Shown piece after piece: positions 45,746 through 56,491 of a DNA stretch of 64,000 nt. Every line of letters begins with the position of its first letter. Positions within the stretch are counted from its first letter, which is position 1. The notes below the pieces were generated by a model that was not told the DNA's origin, did not search any database, and was given only the letters and a program-made list of their open reading frames with translations. The position numbers were made by a program, and so were the translations under genes. This DNA is from Agarivorans sp. Alg241-V36 (GTDB lineage: Bacteria > Pseudomonadota > Gammaproteobacteria > Enterobacterales > Celerinatantimonadaceae), in assembly GCF_900537085.1 (NCBI RefSeq), contig NZ_UNRE01000001.1:62001-126000 (forward strand). The letters are read 5' to 3'.

Positions 45746-46795
45746 ATGACCAAGCAGCAAACCACCTTAAAAGTCTGTATTTTACGCCTATCAGCTATCG
45801 GCGATGTCTGTAATGCTCTGGCTGTGGTTCAGCAACTTCAAAACAGCTACCAACATGTCGACATTACCTGGGTATGTGGCAAAGCAGAAGCACAGTTATT
45901 AGCTGCCTTCAGCAATATAAAACTGCTTGTATACGATAAAAAAGATGGCTTAAAAGGCATGCTCGCTGTTAAACGAGAGCTTAAAGGCCAGCAATTTGAT
46001 GTTTTGCTACACATGCAAGCCGCGTTGCGTGCCAGCTTGCTAAGCTGCTGTATTCCCGCAAAACGTAGAATTGGTTTTGACAAAAGCCGCGCTAAAGATG
46101 GTCAGTGGCTATTTACTAACGAAAAGATTGCTCCGGCTAATTCTGCTCATGTATTAGATGGCTTTTTACAGTTTCTATTGCCGCTGGGAGTAGCTATTCA
46201 AGCCCCAAGTTGGCAAGTGCCACTTTCTCCAGCAGACCAACAAACCGCGAAACAATTGCTAGGCCGTTCTGGTAAGCATATCGTGATCTGTCCGGCCGCT
46301 AGCAAAGCCTATAAGAATTGGACCTTGCAAGGTTATGCAGGCATCGCCCAATACGCGCTTGAGCAGGGCTACCAAGTGAGTTTAATAGGTAGTCCGGCTA
46401 ACAATGAGGTCGCTCTAAGCGAGCAAGTTAATCAAGCCTGCCAAGGCAAGTTAAACAACCTTTGTGGAAAAACCAGCTTAAGCCAGCTTTGGGCACTCAT
46501 TGCCCAAGCAGATCTGCTAATATCGCCAGATACTGGCCCAGCTCATATGGCGGTAGCAGCAAATACGCCGGTTTTAGGGCTGTATGCTCACCACAATCCA
46601 CAACGCACTGGTCCTTATAATTATCGAGATTACGTAGTGAGCGTGTGGCAGCAATTGATTGAAAAAGAACAAGGCAAACCTGCTGCTCAACTTAGTTGGC
46701 GCAGTAGGGTTAAAGATCCCAATGCTATGCAATACATCACCCTTGATGCGGTGATTGAGATGTTTGAATTTATAAAAAAAGAGCAACAATTATGA
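45746..46795 (+). CDS. Family 9 glycosyltransferase, probable heptosyltransferase I
   Basis: 349 residues. LKVCILRLSAIGDVCNALAVVQQLQ is the GT9 nucleotide-sugar entry motif, and ISPDTGPAHMAVAANTPVLGLYAHHNPQRTG is the donor site close to the C-terminus. Position beside waaA and kdkA, and the need for a WaaC activity in this locus, make it the best candidate for the first heptose transfer, but no feature separates it firmly from other GT9 enzymes. It overlaps the next gene by 4 bases (ATGA). Confidence 0.82.
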   Translation: MTKQQTTLKVCILRLSAIGDVCNALAVVQQLQNSYQHVDITWVCGKAEAQLLAAFSNIKLLVYDKKDGLKGMLAVKRELKGQQFDVLLHMQAALRASLLSCCIPAKRRIGFDKSRAKDGQWLFTNEKIAPANSAHVLDGFLQFLLPLGVAIQAPSWQVPLSPADQQTAKQLLGRSGKHIVICPAASKAYKNWTLQGYAGIAQYALEQGYQVSLIGSPANNEVALSEQVNQACQGKLNNLCGKTSLSQLWALIAQADLLISPDTGPAHMAVAANTPVLGLYAHHNPQRTGPYNYRDYVVSVWQQLIEKEQGKPAAQLSWRSRVKDPNAMQYITLDAVIEMFEFIKKEQQL

Positions 46796-47571
46796 GTGCA
46801 CGCCAAGCTAGCATTAGCGCAATTATCATTACTAAAAATGAACAAGACAGCCTAAAAGATTGCCTTGAAAGCTTAACTTGGGTCGACCAAATTGTAGTTG
46901 TGGACTCTGGCAGCACCGACGGCACCGTAGAGCTTGCCAAACAATATACTCAAGATGTTTACAGCAACCCTGACTGGCCGGGCTTTGGTAAACAAAAACA
47001 ACTAGCGCAAAGCTATGCCAGTGGTGATTGGATTCTGGCTGTAGATGCTGATGAGCGCATTGATGAAACCCTGCGCAATAACATCCAAGCCATGCTAGAA
47101 AACCCACCAAGTAATACTGTGTTCAATCTAAATGAACTCACTTGGGTATTTGGCCGTTTTCTTAAGCATTCAGGTTGGTATTATCGACATATTCGCCTTT
47201 ACCCGCGCGAGCTCACTACTTACAACGACAACCTTGTCCATGAGTCGGTGCTGGTGCCAGAGGGTTGCCAAATTGCCGAACTAGACGGCGATATCTTGCA
47301 TTACTCCTATAAAAACATTGAGCACTACTTAGTAAAGTCGGCGGGTTATGCCAAAGCTTGGGCAGACCAACGCGAAGCCAGAGGTAAACGTGCAAGCTTG
47401 GGCCAAGGAATATTGCATGCGATTGGCTGTTTTTCAAAAATGTACTTGCTCAAACGCGGCTTTTTAGATGGTAAAGCAGGCTTTTTGATTGCCTTGCTGT
47501 CGGCGCATTCAACCTTTGTTAAATACGCCGATCTATGGGCGCGGGAAAACGACAGCCACTACAAGAAGTAG
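46792..47571 (+). CDS. WaaE/LgtF-like core glucosyltransferase (family 2)
   Basis: 259 residues. ISAIIITKNEQDSLKDCLESL, IVVVDSGSTDGT and the DXD in WILAVDADERID show GT2; VYSNPDWPGFGKQKQLAQSYA and FLKHSGWYYRHIRLYPR are specific to the WaaE/KdtX/LgtF group, which adds beta-1,4-glucose to heptose I. A 4-base overlap with the GT9 gene shows coupling. Ends 2 bases before the convergent GT9 gene stop. Confidence 0.92.
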   Translation: MSARQASISAIIITKNEQDSLKDCLESLTWVDQIVVVDSGSTDGTVELAKQYTQDVYSNPDWPGFGKQKQLAQSYASGDWILAVDADERIDETLRNNIQAMLENPPSNTVFNLNELTWVFGRFLKHSGWYYRHIRLYPRELTTYNDNLVHESVLVPEGCQIAELDGDILHYSYKNIEHYLVKSAGYAKAWADQREARGKRASLGQGILHAIGCFSKMYLLKRGFLDGKAGFLIALLSAHSTFVKYADLWARENDSHYKK

Positions 47572-47573
47572 GC

Positions 47574-48647
47574 TTACTGGAGTTTAAGTTCTTCCAGTAA
47601 TTTAGCAGCATCTATAGCGGCTAAATCCGTCACGTTGACTGCATGTTCACCTAAGCAGCCATATTGCGCCACATTGGTCACAGTAAACAAACCTACGCAA
47701 TAAGCGCCAGCAGTGCTTGCTAAGTGCAAGGGGCCGGTATCGCCACAGAAAAACAATGGCACTTGTTGTAAAAATGCCGCTAGTTTTCTTAAGTCACCGT
47801 TGGAATAGGTGAACTCTGCCTCCGCCAATGGCGCTGTAACATCGGGGCTCAATATCTCGATGATATTCACTTCACCAGCATAGTGTTGGCTAAACTTAGC
47901 TATCAAGGTCTGCCAATCTTTATCGGCTATTACCTTAGCCCCGCGAGCACCACGAAAATAGGCCAAGCTTGGTTTTGCTTGATTCTCGCCTAATAAAGCC
48001 TGCAATTGCTTGCGTGCCTCCTGCTGCTCTTGCTCGCTTAAGACTAATCGAGTGAAATATTGGCTAGGGGCTTTTTGATGTAGCTCTTCTAATAGCTCCA
48101 TACAACCCAAAGCATAGTGTTTATATCGCTTGGTTTGCTTAAAGGTATGGCTGCACACTGCTTGATTAGCTTTGTCTTGAAAGGCAAATACATTTTTAGC
48201 AGTTACTAACGCGCTAACAATTCGGTCACTTGAACCACTGTAAGGAATCAACACCACATCGTAAACTTGCTTACGCAATTGACGCATAGTGGAAATAAAG
48301 TTAGTTATAGTTTTTAGGCCGAATTGCGAATAATGAATTTTGCTTAGACCTAGATTTTCAAACACCTGCCCTTGCCAAGGATCGGTTAACAACAGTTCAA
48401 CCTCGGCGTTTGGGTACATTTCGATAACTTTATTTACGTAAGGCAATAAAAAAAACATATTACCGATGCGCTTGTTATTGCGCACAATCAACACTCGTTT
48501 TACCTGCTGAGGTTCAAGCATTTCCTGCTGACGCCCCTTACGACCTCCGAGCATTTTTAGAAAAGCGACTTCTAAAGCCACAGAATGATTGCGCCGTTTA
48601 GCGTCAAACTGGCGCAGTGCTGTTCGTATTTTTTTTATTAAGCTCAT
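47574..48647 (-). CDS. Family 9 glycosyltransferase
   Basis: 357 residues of GT9 type: KRVLIVRNNKRIGNMFFLLPYVNKVIEMYPNAEVEL, SLAYFRGARGAKVIADKDW and FFCGDTGPLHLASTAGAYCVGLF. The basic N-terminus (KKIRTALRQFDAKRRNH) could dock on the membrane. It transfers a heptose or other sugar of the core; which one cannot be told. Four bases separate it from the GT9 gene at 48652, so both form one operon. Confidence 0.85.
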   Translation of the reverse strand: MSLIKKIRTALRQFDAKRRNHSVALEVAFLKMLGGRKGRQQEMLEPQQVKRVLIVRNNKRIGNMFFLLPYVNKVIEMYPNAEVELLLTDPWQGQVFENLGLSKIHYSQFGLKTITNFISTMRQLRKQVYDVVLIPYSGSSDRIVSALVTAKNVFAFQDKANQAVCSHTFKQTKRYKHYALGCMELLEELHQKAPSQYFTRLVLSEQEQQEARKQLQALLGENQAKPSLAYFRGARGAKVIADKDWQTLIAKFSQHYAGEVNIIEILSPDVTAPLAEAEFTYSNGDLRKLAAFLQQVPLFFCGDTGPLHLASTAGAYCVGLFTVTNVAQYGCLGEHAVNVTDLAAIDAAKLLEELKLQ

Positions 48648-48651
48648 CGTC

Positions 48652-49695
48652 TTATTCTGCTATTTCTTTTGCCTGCAGCTTTTGCCACCACAAGTTAATT
48701 TTAACCGCTGAGTCACTCACATTAATCAAACTCATATCTTCTTGAGTTAGCTCGCCTGCCGGCGGCGAGAAAGAAATATGTCGGCCTTGGCTATTAAGCG
48801 GCTGCCAACGCAGTGGTGTTGCGCTGCGACGGCTGGGGAAAAACCCTACGGTTGGCACATCTAAAGCACCAGCAATATGCAGCGGCCCAGTTGAGCCGGC
48901 TATAAACACATCCGCACAGGCTAATACTTCACAAAAAGTTTTTAGCCCCTCTTCAGAATAATAGAGCTGATTAGCCACTTCGGCGGTATCCAACTGATTA
49001 ACTAAGTCCTGCGCGGCAATTAACTCGCCTGGCCCTGCAGTAACCACAAAATGCAGCTCAGGTTTAAGCTTAGCCAAGCAATCGATCAAGCTAAAGTACT
49101 GCTCAATGCTTAGATTATTTGCCGAACCACCACTACCAATGTGTACCATTGCTAAAGATTTATCTTCCAACTCGGCAAACTCTGCTTGCTTACGCCTGGT
49201 AACTTGTTCAGCACTAAACTGTAAATAAGGTGGGCTAGGCTCAAGCGGTTCTACTTGCAGCTTGGCTAAAAAAGCGCGAGTCAGCTCCAAATTGTATTCA
49301 AATTCAGGTTTACGAGACTGAGAGCGACGCTGTTTTACTCGATGGTTATACAAAAACTGAGCGAGCTTAGTGGCTGGAGCACAACGTAATTTAATACCAG
49401 CACGCGCGCCTAACCAAGCGTTACGCATGGTCGAGAACAAACATAAATAGCCATCAAAGTGCTGTTGCTTCACTTCATTAAGCAGTGCTGTTTGTTCGCC
49501 AGCATCACCATTAGCTCCGCAATCAATAATCACCTTATCAATCCAAGGGCAAAGCTCTGCAAGAGGAGCGGTATAGCTAGGCACCAAAGCACTTATCTGA
49601 CAATTTGGTAACGAGGCTTTTAGCAAAGCAAAGCTAGGCCACGCCAGCATAAAATCGCCAATTTTGTCGTTTCGCACAACCAACAGTTTTTGCAT
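48652..49695 (-). CDS. Family 9 glycosyltransferase
   Basis: 347 residues from the ATG at 49695, where the GT9 motif starts at once (QKLLVVRNDKIGDFMLAWPSF); the frame is open further up to 49752, but that would add an unusual tail. LAMVHIGSGGSANNLSIEQYF and VFIAGSTGPLHIAGALDVPTVGFFPSRRSATP form the donor site. First gene of a two-gene minus-strand unit, divergent from coaD. Confidence 0.87.
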   Translation of the reverse strand: MQKLLVVRNDKIGDFMLAWPSFALLKASLPNCQISALVPSYTAPLAELCPWIDKVIIDCGANGDAGEQTALLNEVKQQHFDGYLCLFSTMRNAWLGARAGIKLRCAPATKLAQFLYNHRVKQRRSQSRKPEFEYNLELTRAFLAKLQVEPLEPSPPYLQFSAEQVTRRKQAEFAELEDKSLAMVHIGSGGSANNLSIEQYFSLIDCLAKLKPELHFVVTAGPGELIAAQDLVNQLDTAEVANQLYYSEEGLKTFCEVLACADVFIAGSTGPLHIAGALDVPTVGFFPSRRSATPLRWQPLNSQGRHISFSPPAGELTQEDMSLINVSDSAVKINLWWQKLQAKEIAE

Positions 49696-49860
49696 GTGTT
49701 TATCTCTATAATTAAGCCTGCGCATTGTGACCAATCTTGCACTCGGGCTCAAGAATTTTCCCCAAGCCTGTGAGCCAGTTAGCTCAAGTGGCCTAAGTAC
49801 ATCTTGTACTCTAGGTTTTAACAGGATTTATCGCGAATACCTGTATCTTCTGAAAGCTGA

Positions 49861-50382
<522 letters not shown>

Positions 50383-50387
50383 AAGAG

Positions 50388-51200
50388 CTAGCGCTGACAA
50401 TGCGGACAAAAGAAGGTATTGCGCTGGCCAATGCGTAATGCCTTAATCAACTCCCCGCAAGTATCACAAGCTTCGCCTTCTCGGCCATATACCGCTAAGG
50501 TTTGCTTAAAATAGCCTGGCTTGCCATCGGCATTGGTAAAATCTTTAAGGCTGGTGCCGCCTTGTTCTATAGCTTCCGCCAATACTTGTTTGATGTTGTC
50601 GGTAAGCAGCTCTAGGCGCACTTTGCTTACTTTGTTGGCAGCACGTTTAGGGTGGATGCCAGTTCTAAACAAAGCCTCGTTGGCATAAATGTTACCTACG
50701 CCCACCACCACTTTGTTATCCATAATAAACTGCTTAACCGCCACACTGCGCTTGCTGGCTTGTTCAATTAAATACTTAGCTGAGAACTCATCGTGCAAGG
50801 GCTCTGGCCCCAAGTTAACCAGTAAATTATGCTGCTCAATCGGTAGCTGACTAAACAAAACACAGCCAAAACGGCGTGGGTCATTTAACCTAAGTACTTT
50901 ACCGTTAGCCAATTCAATATCTACATGATCATGCTTTTCGGCTGCTAGACCTTGCTCAACAATCCGTAAGCTGCCAGACATACCTAAGTGAATTAGAATA
51001 TGGCCGGCCTCGGTTTCCAACAGTAAATACTTAGCCCGCCGCGTTACCGACAAAATAGCTAAACCCACACAGCACTGGATCAACTCTGGCACCGGCCAAC
51101 GCAACTTAGCTTGGCGAACCACAATTTTGCTAATCACTTGATTATTGATGTGCGGACTAATGCCGCGGCGGCTGGTTTCTACCTCGGGTAACTCAGGCAT
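50388..51200 (-). CDS. mutM: Formamidopyrimidine-DNA glycosylase
   Basis: 270 residues. [13 protein letters not shown] carries the catalytic proline and glutamate after Met removal, [23 protein letters not shown] is the helix-two-turn-helix, and CDTCGELI with CPHC form the zinc finger at the end. It removes 8-oxoguanine and other oxidised purines and cuts the backbone. Its start overlaps the end of the hypothetical gene at 51193 by 8 bases. Confidence 0.97.
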   Translation of the reverse strand: MPELPEVETSRRGISPHINNQVISKIVVRQAKLRWPVPELIQCCVGLAILSVTRRAKYLLLETEAGHILIHLGMSGSLRIVEQGLAAEKHDHVDIELANGKVLRLNDPRRFGCVLFSQLPIEQHNLLVNLGPEPLHDEFSAKYLIEQASKRSVAVKQFIMDNKVVVGVGNIYANEALFRTGIHPKRAANKVSKVRLELLTDNIKQVLAEAIEQGGTSLKDFTNADGKPGYFKQTLAVYGREGEACDTCGELIKALRIGQRNTFFCPHCQR

Positions 51201-51660
51201 CGGAAGCGCTCACAGTTGGGAAAAGGGCGTGGTAGCTGTCGCTATCTACTTTTAATAATTGGCCTTGCCAGTTGGTTATCCAATACTGTTGATTAAGGCT
51301 AAATAAGGTGAGTTCTAAGGGCGTTGCAGAATTTGCTAAGTAAACCAGTATGGTTTGGCTACTCGCAGCGCCACCTATAGCGTTCTGCCAAGGTTCAAGA
51401 TGAATATGCAACCATGCATCAATAAGTGCAACCGGGCGTTCTAGAGGCGGCTCACTGCGCCATTGAGTACCAACTCGCTCTATCACTACATCGGGCAGCT
51501 CAATACGTAAAATAGTCGCTCCCTGCGGCAATAACTGGCCAACGGCCATTTGCTCGTTTGGGGCAGCTTGCTCATTCATTTCAACGTATTTGAAAATCAA
51601 AATCATCGAGGCAACAGCAAATATGATGATGTTATTCCAGCCTCTGCGGCTCATTTTCAT
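51193..51660 (-). CDS. Hypothetical membrane-anchored protein
   Basis: 155 residues. One membrane helix ([18 protein letters not shown]) near the N-terminus and then about 125 residues of probably periplasmic sequence with tryptophan- and proline-rich strands ([22 protein letters not shown]). No family is recognised. A strong AAAGGAGAA site fixes the start. It overlaps mutM by 8 bases and is likely cotranscribed with it. Related genera carry a similar gene at this spot only as a conserved hypothetical, by my recollection. Confidence 0.75.
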   Translation of the reverse strand: MKMSRRGWNNIIIFAVASMILIFKYVEMNEQAAPNEQMAVGQLLPQGATILRIELPDVVIERVGTQWRSEPPLERPVALIDAWLHIHLEPWQNAIGGAASSQTILVYLANSATPLELTLFSLNQQYWITNWQGQLLKVDSDSYHALFPTVSASDA

Positions 51661-51756
51661 CGAGATTCTCCTTTAATTAGGAGCATCATAAGCGGGAAGT
51701 CTTTGGCGAGTAAAGGGCACAACATTGGTGTTACCACTAAAAAACAGGCAAAAAAA

Positions 51757-51777
51757 AGCCCAGCCTAAGCTGAGCTT
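51757..51777 (-). terminator. Terminator of the rpmB-rpmG operon
   Basis: On the minus strand AGCTCAGC-TTA-GGCTGGGCT forms a stem with one G-U pair and is followed by seven to eight T. It lies 20 bases after the rpmG stop. Confidence 0.82.
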
Positions 51778-51797
51778 CTTTACATCAAAGCCAAAAT

Positions 51798-51965
51798 CTA
51801 TTTGATTTTGCCTTCTTTGTACATAACGTGCTGACGAACAACAGGATCAAATTTTTTGATTTCCATTTTCTCAGGCATGTTACGTTTGTTCTTATCAGTG
51901 GTGTAGAAGTGACCAGTGCCAGCTGATGAGTTCAAACGAATTTTTTCGCGAATACCTTTAGCCAT
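51798..51965 (-). CDS. rpmG: Ribosomal protein bL33
   Basis: 55 residues ([20 protein letters not shown] ... [18 protein letters not shown] ... KEGKIK), full length for L33. It lacks the four zinc-binding cysteines of the CxxC form, so this is the zinc-independent paralogue. Part of the large ribosomal subunit near the E site. It begins 11 bases after rpmB, with an AAGGAG site in the gap. Confidence 0.97.
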   Translation of the reverse strand: MAKGIREKIRLNSSAGTGHFYTTDKNKRNMPEKMEIKKFDPVVRQHVMYKEGKIK

Positions 51966-51976
51966 TTTTTAGCTCC

Positions 51977-52213
51977 TTATACCTTCTCACCACGACCACG
52001 CATCTCAGCTAAAACAGCGTCGATACCTTTTTTGTCGATGATGCGCATACCTTTAGTAGATACGCGTAATTTAACAAAACGTTTCTCAGTCTCAACCCAA
52101 AAACGGTGAGATTGAAGGTTAGGCAAAAAACGACGACGAGTGCGGTTTTTTGCGTGCGATACGTTGTTACCAACAGCTGGTTTCTTACCAGTAACTTGGC
52201 ATACTCTAGACAT
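51977..52213 (-). CDS. rpmB: Ribosomal protein bL28
   Basis: 78 residues starting [20 protein letters not shown], typical of L28. The frame is open upstream to 52258, but the family start and the TTGGAGAA ribosome site place the ATG at 52213. It is a large-subunit protein, and the gene is followed by rpmG. A strong promoter is seen at 52300-52328, with a leader of about 80 bases that can fold a small GC-rich hairpin (GTCG-CGAC at about 52272-52286). Confidence 0.97.
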   Translation of the reverse strand: MSRVCQVTGKKPAVGNNVSHAKNRTRRRFLPNLQSHRFWVETEKRFVKLRVSTKGMRIIDKKGIDAVLAEMRGRGEKV

Positions 52214-52299
52214 GTCAGTCTTCTCCAAATATGTACTTCTGCTCGAGCATCTGTTCATGCCCCGTTAGGCCGTCGCCCGGGACGACAGAAAGGCCGCAT

Positions 52300-52328
52300 T
52301 TTATACAGGAAATAGAACCCTAGATCAA
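52300..52328 (-). promoter_or_regulatory. Promoter of rpmB-rpmG
   Basis: On the minus strand TTGATC (52323-52328) and TATAAA (52300-52305) are 17 bases apart. This is near-consensus sigma-70 and fits a highly expressed ribosomal operon; GC-rich bases follow the -10, as in stringently controlled promoters. Confidence 0.75.
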
Positions 52329-52346
52329 CTAAAAATTGAACAAAGA

Positions 52347-53021
52347 TCAGATCCAACCGCGCTCGGCGAAAGACACAGTCTCTCCACAGCCGACGACAAC
52401 ATGGTCTAAAACTCGCACATCAATCAGCGCTAAGGCCTTGATTAATTTGGTAGTAATTTGCTTATCAGCCAAACTTGGCTCTGCCACACCCGAGGGGTGA
52501 TTATGGGCAAATATTACTGCAGCAGCATTTTTTTCTAATACTCGCTGTACCACCACCCGTGGATAAACACTGGCGGCATCAATCGTTCCGAAAAATAGCG
52601 GCGCGAATTGTAACACTCGATGCTGATTATCCAATAGCAATATTGCAAATACTTCGCGTTGTTGGTGAGATAATTCCATAGAAAGGTAGTTTTTTGCCGA
52701 TTCGGCGCTATCTAAGACACTATTTTCACTTATATCGGCCAGCAAATAACGTCGACTCATTTCAATTGAGGCATGTAATTGTGCGAATTTAGCGCTACCC
52801 AAACCTTTTTCAGCACAAAACTGTTGATGATCGGCGGCCAATACCGCGCGCAAGGAACCAAATTGGGCTAATAAGTGCTGGGCTAAACTCACTGCATCTA
52901 ATCCGGCACAGCCTACCCGCAAAAAAATCGCCAGCAATTCGGCATCACTTAAACTTTGGGCACCACTATTTAGTAGCTTTTCTCTTGGCCGCTGTTCGGC
53001 CGGCCAATCACAAATTGCCAT
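52347..53021 (-). CDS. radC: RadC-family JAB/MPN domain protein
   Basis: 224 residues. N-terminal helix-hairpin-helix part ([26 protein letters not shown]), then the JAB metalloprotease-like domain with the zinc motif [20 protein letters not shown]. Despite the name, a DNA repair role is not supported in recent work; the molecular function is unsettled. It stands at its conserved place next to rpmB and divergent from coaBC. Confidence 0.95.
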   Translation of the reverse strand: MAICDWPAEQRPREKLLNSGAQSLSDAELLAIFLRVGCAGLDAVSLAQHLLAQFGSLRAVLAADHQQFCAEKGLGSAKFAQLHASIEMSRRYLLADISENSVLDSAESAKNYLSMELSHQQREVFAILLLDNQHRVLQFAPLFFGTIDAASVYPRVVVQRVLEKNAAAVIFAHNHPSGVAEPSLADKQITTKLIKALALIDVRVLDHVVVGCGETVSFAERGWI

Positions 53022-53148
53022 ACATTCTAATAACTAATGAATCAATAAAATCAAGCGTAGTCGAAACTGCTTGCTTGTGTATGCGGAGATCTTAAGTTTT
53101 GTGATAGGCTTGCCGATATCAAACTGAGATTATCGAAGCGGTATCAGC

Positions 53149-54354
53149 ATGTTAACGGGAAAGAAGATTCTACTCGCGATTACAGGCGGGATTGCGGCAT
53201 ATAAAATGCCAGAGTTGGTGCGTCGCCTAAAAGAGCAAGGCGCAGAAGTAAAAGTGGTAATGACCAAACACGCCACCCACTTTATTACACCCTTAACGCT
53301 GCAAGCAGTCTCTGGAGAGCCTGTAGGTTTAGAAGTGGTCGACCCTGCTCAAGAAGCATCCATGGGTCACATCGCCTACGCTAAATGGCCAGACTTAGTA
53401 TTAATGGCGCCCGCTACCGCCAATAGCATTGCTAAATTTACTCACGGTTTGGCCGACGAATTAGTTAGCACCTTAATGCTTGCCACAGCCGCGCCCATTG
53501 CCATAGCACCAGCAATGAATCAGCAAATGTACCAAGCACCTGCCACTCAAGCCAATTTAAGCCTGCTTAAGCAACGCCAAGTGCATATTTGGGGCCCAGC
53601 CCAAGGTGAACAAGCCTGTGGCGATGTAGGCCCGGGCAGAATGCTAGAGCCAGCTCAATTGCTAGCCCACATTAATGAATTATTTGCTCCTAAAGCGCCT
53701 TTGCTAAAAGGCGTAAATGTAATGATAAGTGCCGGTCCTACTCGCGAAGCGATTGATCCAGTGCGTTATATAAGCAATCACAGCTCGGGTAAAATGGGCT
53801 TTGCGCTGGCCAATGCTGCCGAGCAGCTTGGTGCTAACGTAACTGTAATATCGGGCCCAGTGAACTTAACAACGCCAGCTGGCGTAACTAAGGTGGCGGT
53901 AAACACCGCCCAAGAAATGCTCGACGCTGCACTAGAGCACGTAGCAAGCTGCAACATTTTTATCGCCTGTGCGGCAGTCGCCGATTACCGCGTAGCTGAT
54001 GTTGCCGAGCAAAAAATCAAGAAAACCGATGACAGCGATGAAATGCAGTTACGTTTGGTAAAAAATCCAGATATTGTAGCCACCATTGCTGGTTTAGCGA
54101 ATAAACCCTTTACCGTGGGTTTTGCTGCAGAAACGCAAGACGTAGCACATTACGCACAAGATAAAATGGCGCGAAAAAACCTAGACATGATCGCCGCCAA
54201 CGACGTATCAAAGCCCGAACAAGGCTTTAATAGTGAACAAAATGCCCTGTCGGTATTTTGGCCAACTGGCCATCAGCAATTAGACCTCGCTGATAAATCA
54301 GAACTGGCACAACAACTCATGGCATTAATTGCCAAGCAGTACGCTGCACAATAA
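53149..54354 (+). CDS. coaBC: Bifunctional phosphopantothenoylcysteine decarboxylase/phosphopantothenate-cysteine ligase
   Basis: 401 residues. CoaC part (1-190): [46 protein letters not shown] and the flexible flap with [11 protein letters not shown]. CoaB part (190-401): [31 protein letters not shown] and the [11 protein letters not shown] segment. It makes 4'-phosphopantetheine from phosphopantothenate and cysteine. Fourteen bases separate it from dut; both steps of CoA synthesis in this window (coaBC, coaD) flank the mutM region. Confidence 0.97.
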   Translation: MLTGKKILLAITGGIAAYKMPELVRRLKEQGAEVKVVMTKHATHFITPLTLQAVSGEPVGLEVVDPAQEASMGHIAYAKWPDLVLMAPATANSIAKFTHGLADELVSTLMLATAAPIAIAPAMNQQMYQAPATQANLSLLKQRQVHIWGPAQGEQACGDVGPGRMLEPAQLLAHINELFAPKAPLLKGVNVMISAGPTREAIDPVRYISNHSSGKMGFALANAAEQLGANVTVISGPVNLTTPAGVTKVAVNTAQEMLDAALEHVASCNIFIACAAVADYRVADVAEQKIKKTDDSDEMQLRLVKNPDIVATIAGLANKPFTVGFAAETQDVAHYAQDKMARKNLDMIAANDVSKPEQGFNSEQNALSVFWPTGHQQLDLADKSELAQQLMALIAKQYAAQ

Positions 54355-54368
54355 TTAAAAAACAAAAA

Positions 54369-54824
54369 ATGAAACAAATAGCACTAAAAATACTAGACCA
54401 AAGAATTGGCACTACTTTTCCAATGCCAGAATACGCGACACCAGGCTCAGCAGGCATGGATTTACGCGCCTGCTTAGACCAAGCCATAACATTAGCGCCG
54501 GGCCAAACCGAGCTAATTCCTACCGGCTTAGCGATTCACATTGCCGATTCTACTCTTGCTGCCACCATTTTACCGCGCTCTGGCCTTGGCCATAAGCACG
54601 GCATTGTACTGGGTAACCTAGTTGGACTTATCGACTCCGACTACCAAGGACAATTAATGGTGTCGTGCTGGAATCGCGGACAAAGCACTTTTACTATCGA
54701 GCCCGGCGAGCGCATTGCCCAACTGGTATTTGTACCCGTGGTGCAAGCCAGCTTCGAGATTGTAGAAGACTTTGCCGCAAGCCAGCGTGGTGAAGGTGGA
54801 TTTGGCCATTCCGGCACAAAGTAA
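54369..54824 (+). CDS. dut: dUTP diphosphatase
   Basis: 151 residues, the standard trimeric dUTPase. Its motifs in order: [59 protein letters not shown] and the C-terminal [12 protein letters not shown] arm. It splits dUTP to dUMP, preventing uracil in DNA and supplying thymidylate synthesis. It is in the coaBC-dut-slmA operon. Confidence 0.97.
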   Translation: MKQIALKILDQRIGTTFPMPEYATPGSAGMDLRACLDQAITLAPGQTELIPTGLAIHIADSTLAATILPRSGLGHKHGIVLGNLVGLIDSDYQGQLMVSCWNRGQSTFTIEPGERIAQLVFVPVVQASFEIVEDFAASQRGEGGFGHSGTK

Positions 54825-54875
54825 ACGGTTCTCAAGTAGTACGCTAATAGACTAATAAAAAGGATTACCATAACA

Positions 54876-55469
54876 ATGGCGGGAAAACCAAAAAGCAATC
54901 GCCGCGAACAAATTCTACAGGCGCTCGCGCGCATGTTAGAAACCAGCCACGGACAGCGCATCACCACAGCGAGCCTTGCTAAAGAAGTAGGCGTATCAGA
55001 GGCCGCTCTGTATCGTCACTTTCCTAGTAAAGCTCGCATGTTTGAAGGCTTAATTGAGTTCATTGAAGAAACCTTGCTGTCGCGCATTAACCTGATTCAA
55101 GAAGAACAAAAAGATACCTTAAACCGCTGTCAGCACATACTCATGCTGTTACTGGGTTTTGCCGAGCGCAACCCAGGCTTAAGCCGCATACTAACCGGCG
55201 ATGCCTTGCAGGGTGAGCACGAGCGCTTGCGTGCCAGAGTCAGCATTTTGTTCGACAAAATTGAAGTACAACTTAAACAAGTATTACGTGAGCGCAGGCT
55301 ACGTGAAGGGCAAGGCTTTTTAATTGAAGAGAACAGCCTCGCCACTTTGTTATTGGCCTACACCGAAGGGCGCATTAGCCAATACGTACGCAGTGAATTT
55401 AAGTTAGAACCTACCGCACAATTTGATACTCACTGGGGCTTTTTAAAGCAGCAGCTAGTGCAAAGCTAA
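54876..55469 (+). CDS. slmA: Nucleoid occlusion factor SlmA
   Basis: 197 residues of TetR fold: [59 protein letters not shown]. Unlike ordinary TetR proteins, SlmA binds DNA sites over the chromosome and blocks FtsZ assembly over the nucleoid. Position right after dut is conserved in enterobacteria and vibrios. Followed by a terminator. Confidence 0.95.
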   Translation: MAGKPKSNRREQILQALARMLETSHGQRITTASLAKEVGVSEAALYRHFPSKARMFEGLIEFIEETLLSRINLIQEEQKDTLNRCQHILMLLLGFAERNPGLSRILTGDALQGEHERLRARVSILFDKIEVQLKQVLRERRLREGQGFLIEENSLATLLLAYTEGRISQYVRSEFKLEPTAQFDTHWGFLKQQLVQS

Positions 55470-55477
55470 GCACCTAA

Positions 55478-55513
55478 AAGGCCTGCTAAATCCCTCGGCA
55501 GGCCTTAAGTCTT
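55478..55513 (+). terminator. Terminator after slmA
   Basis: AAGGCCTGC / GCAGGCCTT forms a perfect 9-bp stem with an 11-base loop. The T content after it is modest (AAGTCTTTCT). Confidence 0.7.
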
Positions 55514-55596
55514 TCTGTAAAAAATCTAGACACTTGTTTGTATTAAAAAAGCTGCTAAATTTGTAGCTAATTTCACCCCATAACAAGGCGTAACAC

Positions 55597-56427
55597 ATGG
55601 ACGTATTTACCGAAGGTACCAGTTGGTTTGAGAACAACCAAGACCTACTAATGCAGTATGCAATCAACATTGCTGCTGCCATTGCCATTTTGTTTGTTGG
55701 TATGATCGTAGCGCGCGTATTAGCGTCAAGCGTAGAAAAACTAATGAACGCCCGTAAGCTTGACTCAACCATTAGCCACTTTGTTGGCTCAATGGTGAAA
55801 TACATCATCATTGCCTTTGTAATTATTGCTGCGCTATCACGTATCGGCATTCAAACCGCATCGTTTGTAGCGATTATTGGTGCTGCAGGCTTAGCGGTTG
55901 GTTTAGCCTTACAAGGCTCTCTCTCTAACTTTGCTGCAGGCGTACTTATTATTGGCTTCCGTCCATTTAAAGCGGGTGATTTTGTAGAAATTGCGGGTAC
56001 TGCTGGCTCGGTAGCATCAGTGCAAATCTTCACTACCGTGTTAAAAACACCAGACAACAAGCAAATTGTGGTGCCAAATGGCTCGGTATTAGGCGGCAAC
56101 ATTGTTAACTATTCTACCCATCCAACTCGCCGTATAGATTTGGTAGTCGGTGTAAGCTACAACGCCGATTTAGCGAAAACTAAAGCAATACTACGCGAAG
56201 TATGTGAAGCAGATTCTCGCGTATTAAAAGATCCAGACATCACTATTGGTGTAAGCGAATTAGCCGACAGCTCTGTGAACCTAGTGGTTCGCCCTTGGGT
56301 AAATAGCGCAGATTACTGGGGTGCTTACTTTGATTTAAACGAAAACATCAAAGTGGCTCTAGATAATGCCGGCATCGAAATTCCATTCCCACAAATGGAT
56401 GTTCACTTGGATAAAGTAGCCAGCTAG
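55597..56427 (+). CDS. mscS: Small-conductance mechanosensitive channel MscS
   Basis: 276 residues. Three membrane helices in the first 115, the third being the glycine/alanine-rich pore helix GAAGLAVGLALQGSLSNFAAGVLI; then the beta domain (FRPFKAGDFVEIAGTAGSV, VPNGSVLGGNIVNYS) and the cytoplasmic cage. Heptameric channel that opens on membrane tension during osmotic downshock. Monocistronic, with terminators on both sides. Confidence 0.95.
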   Translation: MDVFTEGTSWFENNQDLLMQYAINIAAAIAILFVGMIVARVLASSVEKLMNARKLDSTISHFVGSMVKYIIIAFVIIAALSRIGIQTASFVAIIGAAGLAVGLALQGSLSNFAAGVLIIGFRPFKAGDFVEIAGTAGSVASVQIFTTVLKTPDNKQIVVPNGSVLGGNIVNYSTHPTRRIDLVVGVSYNADLAKTKAILREVCEADSRVLKDPDITIGVSELADSSVNLVVRPWVNSADYWGAYFDLNENIKVALDNAGIEIPFPQMDVHLDKVAS

Positions 56428-56448
56428 TCACCGGCCTTTATACCAACT

Positions 56449-56476
56449 AAAAGCACAGCCTTGGCTGTGCTTTTTT
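56449..56476 (+). terminator. Terminator after mscS
   Basis: AAGCACAGCC / GGCTGTGCTT with a 2-base spacing (TT, tight loop) is flanked by AA and a run of T. It may also serve the convergent gene at 56492. Confidence 0.85.
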
Positions 56477-56491
56477 GTGCCTGACAACTGG

